The position numbers and the translations under genes are program-made. A stretch of 64,000 nt of DNA from Guillardia theta CCMP2712 (taxonomy: Eukaryota; Cryptophyceae; Pyrenomonadales; Geminigeraceae). This document shows, piece after piece, positions 33,058-44,199 of this stretch (positions are counted from its first letter, which is position 1; each line of letters starts with the position of its first letter). The stretch is from contig NW_005434614.1 of the NCBI RefSeq assembly GCF_000315625.1, positions 126,573-190,572 of the forward strand, written 5' to 3'. Below the pieces are notes generated by a model. It saw only the letters and a program-made list of their open reading frames with translations. It was not told the origin of the DNA and did not search any database.

Positions 33058-35764
33058 ATGTCCTTGGGCAGAACTCCGCAGCTCTCCGGTCGCTCCAGCC
33101 CCGTGAGCTCCGGTAGAGCCACGCCTGTGACCAAGAGCATCTTCCGGGGGGAGAGCGACAGCATGACGCCGGCGGGATCGAGCATGGAGGAGCTGCTGTC
33201 ATGCGAACGGACTTTCGCGCAGTTGAAGCGAGAAGGACGACATCTTGACGCGCTTCCTTACATGGAGATGTCGGTGGTGCTGAGGAAGAAGATCTACGGA
33301 GATGACAGCAAGGAAGTCTTGAGAGCCTGCCAAGTTTTCACCACGTCCTGCAACACTCTGGCGATGAACTGCCTGCAGAAGGACGAGTACGCCAAGGCGT
33401 ACGAGCTGCTGAAGAAGGCGGAGCTGCTGACTGAGCCGCGGGGGTACCTGCAGGAGGAGAAGACGCGGCTGAAGCTGAGGGCTGTGACCTTCAACAACCT
33501 CGGCTGCTTCTACAAGCGCAGGGGGAAGCTCCACGCAGCGCTGCAGTACCTGGACAAGGCCCTCAAGATTGAGCTCTCGTCGGAGGAGGTCGACAACCCA
33601 GCTGGTACTCACCTCAACCTATGCGCCACCCTCTCTCAGCTCGGAAGACACGCACCGGCTCTCGAGCATGCGCAGTGTGCGCTGGAGCTGTTGAAGCAGA
33701 GTGTCGCCAGGAAGAAGAGCAAGGGGGGCAAAGTGAGTTTCGAACATTTGTCCTCCTCCCTCTGGTCCTCCTCCTCCTCCTCCTCCCCTCCCCCCCCCCT
33801 CCCCCCCCCCCCCCTTTCTTCTTCATCTCCCCTCTCCTCGACGTTTCCCCCCCCAGTTGACTTGACCCGCAGGCTGCGATGGAGGAAGCAAGCATCCTAG
33901 CGATAGCGTATCACAACTTGGCGGTGGAGCAGGAGCACTTGGGAAAGTGGGACGCGGCGATCCAATCCTACAGCGAGTCAGTCAAGATGGCAGAGAGCCA
34001 ATGGGGCCCAAAACATCCCAAGACACACGCGATCACACAGTCGTTTCTTCAGGTGGAGGAGGAGGGGGGGAGGATTGAGAAAGCGGGGATGGAAGGGAAG
34101 AGATCTTTGAGAAAGATGGGTACAAAGGGGGTGGGAAGAATTCAACAGGAGTAGATGAGTAGGATGTAGGAAGGAGAATGAATGACTGTGATTTTTGCAG
34201 GCGAAGGAGAAACTTTCACGGAAAAAAGCTTTGTTGCCCACAGTGAAGGGAACACGAGAGAGGAAAGCAATGGCGTCTCACACTATCAGCGAGCATGAGA
34301 TGATTCAGAGACGTCGAAGGGAGGAGGAGGAGGAGGAGGAGCCGATCAGAAGAGACGGTCGTCTTCAACAAAGCCACACGCTTCCAAGGCTGCCACTTCA
34401 CAGTCGAGGAGGTGCTACATCCGTCCCTCCTCCAGTCTCGTACGCATCTGCCCCTGCTACACCTCCAGGCAGGAAGCGAGTGACGCTCTCGGATATGCGA
34501 GGAGCCGGCAACGGCTCGGCCCCGGTCTCCTCCCGCAGGCCCATAGACTCGTCGGGCATCGAGCCCTACCGGAGAGAGTCGAGGACGCAGATGGCTGTGC
34601 GCTGGGCAGAAGGGTTCGGAGAGAGGAGAAGCGAGAGCGAGGATAAAGTGGGTGAGGAGATGGAGAGACGGAGGGAGGGGAGAGAGGGGAGGAGCGAACG
34701 AATGGGGCCGAGGACTCCAACGAGCATGTCGATGGTGAAGAGGAGGCCCGAGCGCGGAGGGGCCGTGAGTGCTCCACTAGAGAGGTGAGAAGAGGAGGGA
34801 GGAGATGGGTGGAAGGGGGTAGACATGACTGTAGCTCTTGCAGAGACTTCGACGACATGTCGATAGACGAGGAGGATAGGCGGGGAGCAAGCTCGTCTCT
34901 GGCTGGACCTCGCTCTCCTGTTTCCCCTGCCATGGATCATCCGACCTACGTGCCGGCTACTCACTTTGGAGTTGGGGAGGAGGGAAAAGGAAGACGAGGA
35001 GGAGGAGCTAAACCTATCAGGCTGAAACCGATGGAGGAGCGCGAGAACCTGATGCAGCGCGTGAAGCTCCTGGAGCAGTCGCTCTCGCAGCTGGGAGGAG
35101 GAGGAGGAGGAGGAGGAAGTCCTCTGAACAACTCGCTGGTGTCCTCGAGCTCTAGTGATCTTAAGGTCAAGTGCCATTACGGAGAAGACGTACGAGGTGC
35201 GTTACATGATCATCTGCTCAACCTCAAACTCAATCGTCGCTCTCCTGCTTCATGCAAGCGTCTGTTCATCTCTCTTCCTCCCTCTCTGCGACTTCGTATG
35301 CTGGTCGGTTGACACGTTCGGTTGCAGTCTTGATGCTTTCTCACAACATGAGCCTGCAAGAGCTCAGCGACGGGGTGGAAGGAGAGTACAAGAGGAGGAT
35401 GCGGATGAAGTGGAGGGACGAGGAGGAGGATCTGGTTACCATATCATCGCAACAGGTCCCCATAGTCTTCTTGCTCGCTCCCCGTGTGAAGGAGTTACAG
35501 GCGCTGGAGCTGGCGCTGTCCGAGCTGAGCAGGTTGGGGAAGGACGTTTTCCACCTGTTCCTCTTCGACGTCGAGCCAGAGCAGCTCAAGAGCCAGCAGC
35601 AGGACAACAGGAAGGAGCCTGGAAGGCCCCGCGACATCCGGCGACCTCTCGTCACAGAAGAGGAGGAGGAAGAGGAGAAAGGGAAGGAAAAGGAGAAGAA
35701 AAACAAAGCAAGCGAGGAGGAGGAGGAGGAGGAGGAGGAGGAGGAGGAGGAGAAAAGGAAGTGA
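33058..35764 (+). CDS. TPR and PB1 domain protein
   Basis: Exon 1 (33058-33732) encodes a Ser-rich N-terminus and TPR repeats (DALPYMEMSVVLRKKIYGD, YAKAYELLKKAELLTEP, RGKLHAALQYLDKALKIE, GRHAPALEHAQCALELL). The next exon (about 33874-34052) adds HLGKWDAAIQSYSESVKMAE. A long basic/Ser-rich linker with a coiled coil (ENLMQRVKLLEQSLSQLGG) precedes a PB1-like domain. PB1 starts LKVKCHYGEDVR, crosses an intron (35196-about 35326) and continues MSLQELSDGVEGEYKRRMRM, then DEEEDLVTISSQ, matching the K..Y..DvR and DEDGDlvtI pattern. PB1 domains form heterodimers. TPR+PB1 recalls p67phox, but SH3 domains are absent. The frame ends in a Glu-rich tract at 35764, or splices on into the next gene. Confidence 0.65.
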
Positions 35765-35775
35765 CGTTATCGAGA

Positions 35776-38140
35776 ATGATTCCTCGCAACCGACGCAAGG
35801 AGACTGCTGCTGCTCTTCTCATTCAGCGTCTCTATCGGGGATTTCACGTCCGCAATGGTGAGTGAAGGGGTGCAGAGAGGAGCGAGAGGGATCGAGGGGA
35901 GGGGAGCGAGTGACTTAGCGGCAGAGCTGTTAAAGGAGCGGGCGAACTCCATTAACGTCTCCTCCATCTGCGAAGATTCGCAAGCATCGAGTCAGGAAGG
36001 AGAAAGTTTAGAGGGAGCCGTTCGGGAGGACGGGCAGGAGATGCTGCAGGAGCGAGCAGCTGTTGACATCCAAAGGATCTTTCGGGGGCATGCTGAGCGA
36101 AGGAGACGGAGGGCCGAGAAGAGGGAGGAGGCGGTCTGCATGGGAGAGGAGGAAGCGCAGGCTGTACTGGCTGCTGTAGGTGGAGGACGGCGAGTTTCCT
36201 ATCCTGACCGTCTGATCGCAGGCGGTCAAGAGAAGGCTGCATCGGTCGAGATTCCTGGCGGGGAAGAGGAGGAGGGTAAGACTTCGAATCAGTCTCGCAT
36301 CGCTGACCACCAGGACCAGGAGCAGGAGCGAGCAGCCTTGACCATTCAGCGGAGAGCTCGAGGAAATGCAGTCAGGGAGGCCCAGAGGATGGAAGAGAGC
36401 AGGAGGAGAGCGGAGGAGCAGGCTGCTGTGCGGGTGCAGGCGGTGCTGCGAGGTCACTGGGGTCGAGGATACGCCCGGCGTTTGAGGAAGACCGGGAGAG
36501 GAAAGGGGCTGGTGATGCGAAGGTACCGCATGCAGGAGGTGAAAAGCGATGGGAAGAAGAGGAGAGGAGGAGGAAGAGGAAGGGGAGGTGAGTACGTGGA
36601 GATTGTCAAGGGCTCCTCCTCCTACTTCCTCGCCCGCTGCCTTCAAACCGACCGAGAGGTTCTTCTTCGCTTCCCCTCCTCCTCCAGCGCCTTCACGAAG
36701 GAAGCTGCTCTCCTCCAGATCCTCCGCTCTCCCCACGTCCTGGCCGAGCTAGAAGCCCAGCAGGAGGGCGAGCAGAGCGTCATAGTGTTCCCCCCGCCTG
36801 AGCTCCACCTGACCGACTTGCTGAGCTCCAAGAAGCGGATGGACACGAAGAGCTCAGCTGGGATCCTCCTGGACGTCGCACGGGCCCTCCAGTTCCTGCA
36901 CGGCAAGCGGATGGTCGTCTGCGACCTCTCGGCCTCCTCGGTCGTGAGGGCTGAGGGGAGGTGGAAGCTGCTGGGGCTGAGCTGGGGGCACAAGGAAGGA
37001 GAGCTGTTTGCGGGGGGTGTGACCCCCAGCAAGATCAGGCCCTGGCTGCCTGACTCCTCCTGTGACACCCCTGAGGACTTGGCAGCCTGTGCAGCTGGGG
37101 AGGAGCTGGGGCTGAAGGCGAGCATGGGGATGGACCTGTGGTGCCTGGGAGGGCTCCTGTACCGGCTGCTGGCGGGCAAGCCCCTCTTCTCCTCCCGTGA
37201 GGAGGCAGAGCAGAAGCTGAGCGCGCAGAGCCTGAGGGGGAGAGAGCTGGAGGTGGAAGTGGAGGAGATTCACGACGTTATGGGCAAGTACCTGCTGGAG
37301 AACCTCCTCTGCATCCTCCCCGCTGATCGCATGCTCGCCCGCGATGTCGTGCTGTATGCCCCGCAGATCGGATCGCAAGAGCTCTACACGGAGATGAATG
37401 GCGAGCAGGAGCAAGAGGAGGAGGCGGAGGAGGGGGAGGAAGAGGAGGGAAAGCAGTTGCTGGCACAGGAGGAATTGTCAGAGCAGGACGATGATATGGA
37501 AATACAAGATGGGCACGAAGGAGAGGAGGAAAAGGAGGAGGAAGGGGGACCAGGAGAGGAAGAGGACACGCACGAAGACCACATGGATGAGCGACAGCAA
37601 CACAGCAAGGAGCAAGTGGAAGAACAGGAGGAGGAGCCGGAGCTGCTGCAGGATCAGGGGAAGGATATGCCTGCTCAAACAGCAACAAGAGAGGAGGACG
37701 AGTCGTACCAGCAAGACAAGAAGTCCGAGGAAGCAGAGGACGATGAGGATGACTTGAGCAGTAAGAGCAAGCAGCGTGTTGAAGACTTGCAGGAGGAGGA
37801 TGGAGGGTCTCAGCTGCTACCTTCGCACATTGAGGAAGGAGAGATGACGAATGCTGTTGGCGCGGAAGCCAGTGCAAGTACGAGCTCCAACGGAGGAGAG
37901 GATGAGGAGAAGATGGCAGTGCAGCGTGTACGGGAGATGGGGGAAGCGGAGGAGGACGAAGAGGAGGACCAAGACACGATTGTTGGGCAGGAGAGGAAAG
38001 AAGACGTGGAGGAATCCAAACTCGAGGAGGAGGCGCCGCTTGAGAGCAGAGAAGAAGAAGATGATGATGAGAAGCGACGACCTGAAGCTGGAGGGCGGGT
38101 GGACGGCTGGAGAGATGGTGTAGCAGACGAAGAGAGCAAT

Positions 38141-38174
<34 letters not shown>

Positions 38175-38580
38175 AGAGAGAGAAGCCGAGGGAGGAGAAT
38201 AGGCAGGAGGAGCAGGGAGAGAACTTGAGGGAGGAAGGAGACGAGGAGCAAAGCGAGAAGCGCATCGAAGAAATGGAGGGGGAGGGGGAGGGGGAGCACG
38301 AGGAGCACGAGGAGCACGAGGAGCAGGAAGGGGGGGGGGNNNNNNNNNNNNNNNNNNNNNNNNNNNNNNNNNNNNNNNNNNNNNNNNNNNNNNNNNNNNN
38401 NNNNNNNNNNNNNNNNNNNNNNNNNNNNNNNNNNNNNNNAAGGAGGAGGAGCAAAGCGAAAAGTTTAGAAAAAACTGGGAGGAGGGGGAGGAGGAGGAGC
38501 AGCAGCAGCAGTCAAGTGAGAGGTCAAGCGAGGACGAGGAGGACGACGAAGAGCAAAGTGGAAAGACAAGGGAAGAGTAG
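35776..38580 (+). CDS. IQ-motif pseudokinase with acidic C-terminal tail
   Basis: IQ motifs occur at AALLIQRLYRGFHVRN (35809-35856), AAVDIQRIFRGHAERRRRR, AALTIQRRARGNAVRE and AAVRVQAVLRGHWGRGYARR, which should bind calmodulin or myosin-light-chain-like proteins. They precede a kinase-like domain (about 36580-37380) with LARCLQTDREVLLRF, LARALQFLHGKRMVVCDLSA and MDLWCLGGLLYRLLAGKPLF. The HRD motif is replaced by VCD and DFG by LGLSW, so it should be catalytically dead. A very long Glu-rich tail follows, interrupted by a 100-N gap. After the gap the Glu-rich frame (KEEEQSEKFRKNWEEGEEEE) ends at TAG 38578-38580. The start is uncertain: ATG 35776 is 12 nt after the stop of the preceding TPR-PB1 frame, so both may be one gene. 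Confidence 0.6.
38340..38439. other. Assembly gap (100 N, nominal size)
   Basis: Exactly 100 N in the GA-rich repeat coding the acidic tail. The Glu-rich frame left and right of the gap differ by a frame, so 100 is probably a placeholder and not the real length. Confidence 0.9.
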
Positions 38581-38835
38581 GTGAAGGTTTGACATGTTGT
38601 ATTGATGAGGAGACTATTCTCAACCCATCTGTTGATGTAAAGTATTGTGAGACCCTTCCTCCTCCTCCCCCTCCTCCTCCTCATTCCCCTACTAACACAA
38701 CATTTGCTGCAATCGTCTCCTTGCCTTGCTTCCTCCCTTATCAGAATCTCCGTTGGGACTTGGATGGATTTTCTCCTCCCCACCGGTTCTCCCACCCACC
38801 ACCATGACGACTCCCGTCCCCACCCTGTCTCTGCG

Positions 38836-40738
38836 TCAGCTTCCTCCTCCTTCTCCTCCTCCTCCTCCTCCTCCTCCTCCTCCTCCTCTCATTCCCTCCC
38901 TCTTCGCCTCCTCCATCCCCCCCGCGTCCCCTCCTCCTCCTCCTCCTCCTCTCACCTCCATTCCTTGTCTGTCGCCGCCCATCCGCCCCGGGCCATCAGG
39001 CGCGCCATCGTCCCCCCTTCGAGGCATGCCGCGATCGTTCCTGGAGGAGTGAAGATAGCTGCCGCCGTGCTGCCCCTGCCCGGACCTCTGCTGCTCTCCT
39101 CCTCGACCGCTCCCTTTCCCTCCAGGGAACTCGCCGCTGTCCCTCCAGCTCGAGCTGGGCTGAGTGAGCTGGGAAGGCAGGCGACTGTCGTCAGCTCTGC
39201 TCGACCCTTCCTTGACTGCGGCAACTTCGCGCACACCTTCACCAGGACGATTGCGACACCAGAACTACAGCAACTGTCACAAGAGGAGAGTGTGGAGAGT
39301 GAAAGGAGCACGAGGTGAAGGAGTAGAGGAAGAGGTGAGGAGGTGAATGAAGAGGAGGTGAAGGAGGAAGAGGAGGTGGTGGTGATGGTGGTGGTGGATG
39401 TCAGGAGGAAGAGGAGGTGAAGGAGGAGGAAGTGGTGGTGGTGGTGGTGGAGGAGAAGGAGGAGGAGGAGGTACTCAGTCACCTTGCAAGTGTGGTCATT
39501 GGCGCCGCTGCAGAGGATGTGACCAAGAGGGTGCCAGGCGAGGGACCAGATGCATGCTTCATGCGCTCCCTGCTCTCCACTCTGACGGGCAGCGATGGGC
39601 TCGTCGCTGTTGGTGGACCAGTAGAGGATGGAACCACTGCAGGAAAGTTGAGAAGACCAGAAACGAATGAGCAGAGGAGGTCGAGGGAGGGAGAAGGAAA
39701 ATGGAAGGAGAATGGGAGGAGGGGAAGGGATAGAGGGACAGGAAGGAGGAGGTACCTGTAGTCGCCCGTGACGAAGAGGGTCTCATAGAAGGGATGGACA
39801 GCAAGCGAAGTGACTTCGTTCTTATGCCCGTTGAACGTCAGCACGGCTTCGTTGGTTCTGCGCAGGTCGTACAGCTTCACTTTCTGGTCTCTGCCTCCCG
39901 TGAAGAACCAGTTGCCGTTGGAGCTCCACTCGCACGCTCTCACCGTGTTCTTGTGCGCATGGATGGTGTCCAGGCAGCTGCCGCTCCTCGCGTCCCAGAG
40001 CTTCACTTTGTGGTCCTTCCCTCCCGAGAGGATCAGTGGCTTGTAAGGGTGCCAATGGCAGCACTTGACATCCCAGTGGTGCCCAGTGATCGCCCGCTCC
40101 TCCGTGCCCGTCTCGAAGTCCCAGATCTTGAGCACGCAGTCGTCTCCTCCCGTGACGAACTTGAGGTCTGAGGGCGAGAAGCTGATCGATCGGATCGAGT
40201 CCTTATGCCCCTGGAACTTTTTGACCTCGTTCATGTTGTTCATCCAGTACTTGATCAGCCCCGTCTTGTCTGCTGACACCATGAACTCTCCGTTGTGGCT
40301 CCAAGTCATTGACTGCACAGACTGATCGTGCCCCTGCCAGATGGTGAGGAAGTTGAACTCGTAACCGTCCCATAACGTGAACTCCCCTTGCGAGTTCCCT
40401 GCTACCAGCCCTCGACCTTCGGGGGTCCACGCGATGGCGAATACGGGGCATCTATGGGAGTAGGCGTTGTTCTTGTTCACCGATGTGTCTGCCAGCTTCG
40501 TGGTCACGCAGCTCGCAGGGTTTTCATGGCAGGAGTAGGCAGGGCGAAGCTTCTTGTCGTAGGCCAGAGACGGCTGGATGTCTTGCAGGTCACGGTAGTC
40601 GCGGAAGAGAACGCGGGAGTGCAGGTGGGCGAGAGAGGAGGAGTTGAAGTCAACACACTTCCTCTTCGGCTGCTTCCTCCCCCTCTTCCCGTCGAACACC
40701 CGCATGAACCCGCTCACCTCCCCCTCCCCCTCCATCAT
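38836..40738 (-). CDS. WDR33: Pfs2/WDR33 WD40 subunit of the polyadenylation machinery
   Basis: Three exons: 39755-40738, 39483-39636 and 38836-39264. The N-terminal block ([40 protein letters not shown]) and seven WD repeats (for example [72 protein letters not shown]) match yeast Pfs2 and animal WDR33. The last repeat continues as [20 protein letters not shown] and FWCRNRPGE, family hallmarks. The Arg/Gly-rich tail ends at 38836. In other eukaryotes this protein recognises AAUAAA with CPSF30 in the cleavage and polyadenylation complex. The first intron donor splits an AG|T serine codon, keeping the frame. Confidence 0.9.
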
Positions 40739-40790
40739 CTTGCGGCGAGCGACAGGAAGGACTGCATACCGGTCCTTTGAAGGGACAAAT

Positions 40791-40865
40791 TGGGGGTACC
40801 AAGAAATAGGGAAGGAAGGGGTTCTATTAATATCGTTTGTAGGGGTGGGTGGCGGTAGGGGTGGT
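40791..40865. promoter_or_regulatory. G-rich motif in divergent promoter
   Basis: TGGGGGTACC at 40791 and AGGGGTGGGTGGCGGTAGGGGTGG at 40841 lie within the 212 bp that separate the divergent start codons of WDR33 (40738) and the FANCB-like gene (40951). Position and sequence match the other G-rich intergenic motifs. Confidence 0.35.
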
Positions 40866-40950
40866 ACAGTGGACTGGGACTCTGAGGCGGGGGAGGCGTC
40901 GGGATTCCATGAAGGAGGGATGGGCGGGGGGAGGAGGAGGAGGAGGAGTG

Positions 40951-43900
40951 ATGCGAGCGAAGCTGAAGAAGGATACGACGGAGTTGGAGACAGGTAAGGA
41001 GATGATGAAAGAGGCAGAAGGGAGGCTTGTGCTGAGAGGGAGGAACAATATGTCCTCTCATGCTTTCTCTTAGGACAGTACGCTCACGATGGCAAAGACA
41101 AGGACTTGCGCCTGGTGGGTCGAAGCACGACAAATCTGAATACCAAAGAGGCAGAGATCCTTGCTTTCACGTTTGTGTACGATGCCTCTTGCAGTAGTTC
41201 TTCCTATCTTCTCTTGTTGCAGCTGCGAGACTCCCTGGCTAGTGTTTCCTACTCTCTTCGGCGAGTCTCGGATGCGGCAGAGAGCGACGAGGTCTTCTCC
41301 TCGCCCTCCATGCACGGGCATCAGGCTCGAGCCTGCATACTGGATGGACCTCTTGTTGTCCTCCAGGATCGCCCCTCGCACCTTGTGGTCTTCCATACGC
41401 AGCAGGTCTTGCGCAAGGGAGAGGTGACGGTGAAATGGTGCGTGAGCGAGATCGACACGTCAGGGGCAGGCGCCTCGGACATGCTGGCAGGCTTCTGCCT
41501 CCATGGCAACCTCGCCAGTCCTGTTGCTGTGTTGAGGACTGTGGAGGAGGAGGAGGAGAAGAGATGTAGGTTTCAGGTGCTTCGAGTACCCAACGGTGGG
41601 GTGATGGGGAGAGGGGGTCCCGAGCTACCTCACCGGTACGCGAGAGAGGCGACATGCATACTTCAGATCGTCTCGCTCACTAGTTGTCGCTCCTCCTTCG
41701 CTCTGGGCTTGCGGACCTGGCAGGTGCTGCTCGTGAGCTTTCAGGGGCAGGTGACGCGGACGGTTCAGTTGAGCGGACCTCCGAAGGAGCTGGCGGTGCT
41801 TGAGGGGTGGGGCGAGGAGGGCGAGCACGCGCGTCTGCTGTGTGTGGTGGAGGATGAGGACAAGTCGCTGGTGGTGATACACGAGTTGAGGGTGGAGCGA
41901 GTAGCCGAGGGAGTTGACGGGATGGTTCGGGTAAGAGCGAGAAGTCAGGTGGAGGATGTTTACCTTGGGTTGCAAATGTCGGAAGGGGAAGGGATGGAAG
42001 AGGAGATGGAGGAGACGGCGAGAGTGAAGTGGTCGGGCCAAGATGATGCCGTCGGTCGGTCAAGGGAAGATCACAAGCCTAGGAGCGAGCTTGACGGGCT
42101 GGAGAAAGTTTCAACTTGTCTGAGGGCGAAGCAGAGGAACTGTACTGAAGACTTGTTGAGGCTGAACGAGCAGAAGAGGAGGAAGGTAAGGTTCTGTCCT
42201 GCTCGCTCCTCCCTTGACGGCTCTTGGCAGGAGCTCCTGCTACAGCACGCTGCTGCCCTTGTCGCTGAACGAGCTCATTCACAACCTCAGCTGCTTCACC
42301 CCCCCCCTCCTCACCGTTCGTGTCGCCCGTGCAGCGCATTGAGCTCCTTTTGTGAGGGGCTGGTAGAGGCAGGAGCAGGGGCTGCAACAATTGAGAGGAG
42401 GGAGGAGGAGGAGGGAAGGCGAGTGCCGTGCTCGCATGCGCTCCTGCCGAGGGTGGTGGAGGTCAGGAAGGTGACGCAGCGGGACCGTCTGACGCTGGTG
42501 GTGAAGTTTTTGAACCCAGTGAGTCTCGTTCACGGGGAAAGGAGGGAGGAGGAGTGGAAGTGGAGACGGAGGTGGTGGGGGAAGAAGAGGAGGGGAAGGG
42601 GAGGGGAGGAAGCATCTGCAAGGTGCTAGAAATACGAGGAGAGGGAGCTGACGTCAGCTGCTAGTTTCCTTGTCCCATCGCTTTCGCCATGTTGAGTTTG
42701 TCAGGAGTTGAGGGGATTTCAAGTCGAAGCACAAGAGTGCAAGTGAGCCAATGCCTCGCACTCTCTTCCCCCGCTCCCCTCTCCTCTCCTCTCCTCTCCT
42801 CTCCTCTCCTCTCCTCTCCTCTCCTCTCCTCTCCTCTCCTCTCCTCTTCTCTACTCTACTCTACTCTACTCTACTCTACTCTACTCTACTCTACTCTACT
42901 CTACTCTACTCTACTCTACTCCTGTCCTCGCTTCGTTTTATCTTGGTCCTGCCCTCCCTTGCTCATTCTTCTGCAGAAACTTCAACCAGGAGAGGTCGGG
43001 GAACTTTCTTGTACCTCGCCCCTACCGCAACACTTGACGGACAGTCTTCTTGTCGACTGTCTCCTGCTCTGGACGTTTCAGTCTGAGATAGAGGCAGACG
43101 GTCTGATCATCTTCATCTCTTGCTCGTCTCTCAAACTCCCGCAGCGTCTTGCAGTGTCTTCTCAGCTCGACATGCGCACGTCATCGCTCAGGTCGCAGTC
43201 AAGGGGGACCGGCTCGTCGGAGCAGGTCAAGTCGCCGGCAATGACTCGCTTCCTTTCCCCCGGGTGAGTTGACCGACGTTGAGCTGCTGCCTTGTCGTCA
43301 CTCAACAGGCAGGACTTGACGATCTCCGCCGACATCCTCGTAGTCGCTCTCGCACTCTCGCTGCAGCCCTCCCACACCATCTCTTCGCTCGTCACATCAC
43401 TCCTCCTCTTGATCCCCCTGCCCTCTCCCTCTCCCTCTCCCTCTCCCTCTCCCTCCCTCTATGTCTCTCAAGCCTTCCATACTGCCAACCTGTCGAGCGG
43501 CTGGTTGGGCCTCGAAGTGGAGGAGGAGACGTGTGGTTGGACGCGCGCGCGCCTGCATGCCATGGATGAGACATCGCTGCATGTCGCCCTCAGCTCTCTC
43601 CGCGAGCTTCTCCCTCAGGTCCTAAATCCTCCTCCTCCTCCTCCTCCTCCTCCTTCTCCTCCTTCTCCTCCTCCTCTTCCTCCTCCTCCTCCTCCTCCGC
43701 CTCCCTAACATCATCACCACCACCACCACAGCTGATTTGACCGCCAGGAGGTCAGTGTGACATGGTCTCGGGTGCCGCTTGCTCGCTTGGAGGAGGACTT
43801 GGGTGGAGCGGTAAGCGTAGAGGAGGAGACGAGAGGGTGAATTGGAGCAGGTGAAGGCCCTGGAGAAGGAGCTGGAGATGAGCGTCAAGACTGTAGAGCA

Positions 43901-44053
43901 GCTCGAGGGAGGAGGAGGAGGCAGAGGAAGGGAGAGGTGAGGAGAGTGTGTCTGTTGTTGTCTCGCTCATCGTCTCGTAGCGCTTTGCAGTGGATCAATT
44001 CGCAGGCCGAGCTGGACGAGCGCATGTACAAGTTGCTGATGTTGGCAGCATGA
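40951..44053 (+). CDS. Possible FANCB-like protein, or unrecognised large protein
   Basis: MRAKLKKDTTELETG (40951-40996) splices to QYAHDGKDKDLRLVGRSTTN and then a long exon to 42184. It shows a beta-rich pattern: EILAFTFVYDASC, ACILDGPLVVLQD, HLVVFHTQQVLRKGEVTVKW, TWQVLLVSFQGQVTRTVQL and RLLCVVEDEDKSLVVI. A roughly 46-nt intron (42185-42230) follows, then VRKVTQRDRLTLVVKFLNP. Exons near 42975-43265 and 43309-43620 are less certain. The C-terminus is helical (LEQVKALEKELEMSVKTVEQ; QWINSQAELDERMYKLLML), ending at TGA 44053. The order ...LDGPL..., ...VKW... and the terminal helix resembles the FANCB subunit of the Fanconi anaemia core complex. That identity is weak and by eye only. Introns carry CTCCT/CTACT repeats. 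Confidence 0.5.
42777..42920. repeat. (CTCCT)n followed by (CTACT)n pentanucleotide array
   Basis: About fourteen copies of CTCCT (42777-42846) pass through CTTCT into about fourteen copies of CTACT (42851-42920). It lies in an intron of the FANCB-like gene. Confidence 0.9.
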
Positions 44054-44199
44054 GCATCTCAAGGGACAAGAGCTCTATGAAGCTACTTGCTGTATTTGTA
44101 TCTTACAAGACAAAGGATTTGGATGAGCAACTGATCAAGGTTCTCCTAAGTTGACCATCTTCCTCGCCACTTGTCTCCTCTCTCTCCTACTCAGCTCCT

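Noticed and set aside
38647-39318. Plus-strand Ser/Pro-rich open frame
   Set aside because: It is antisense to the Gly/Arg-rich tail exon of WDR33 and to GA repeats.
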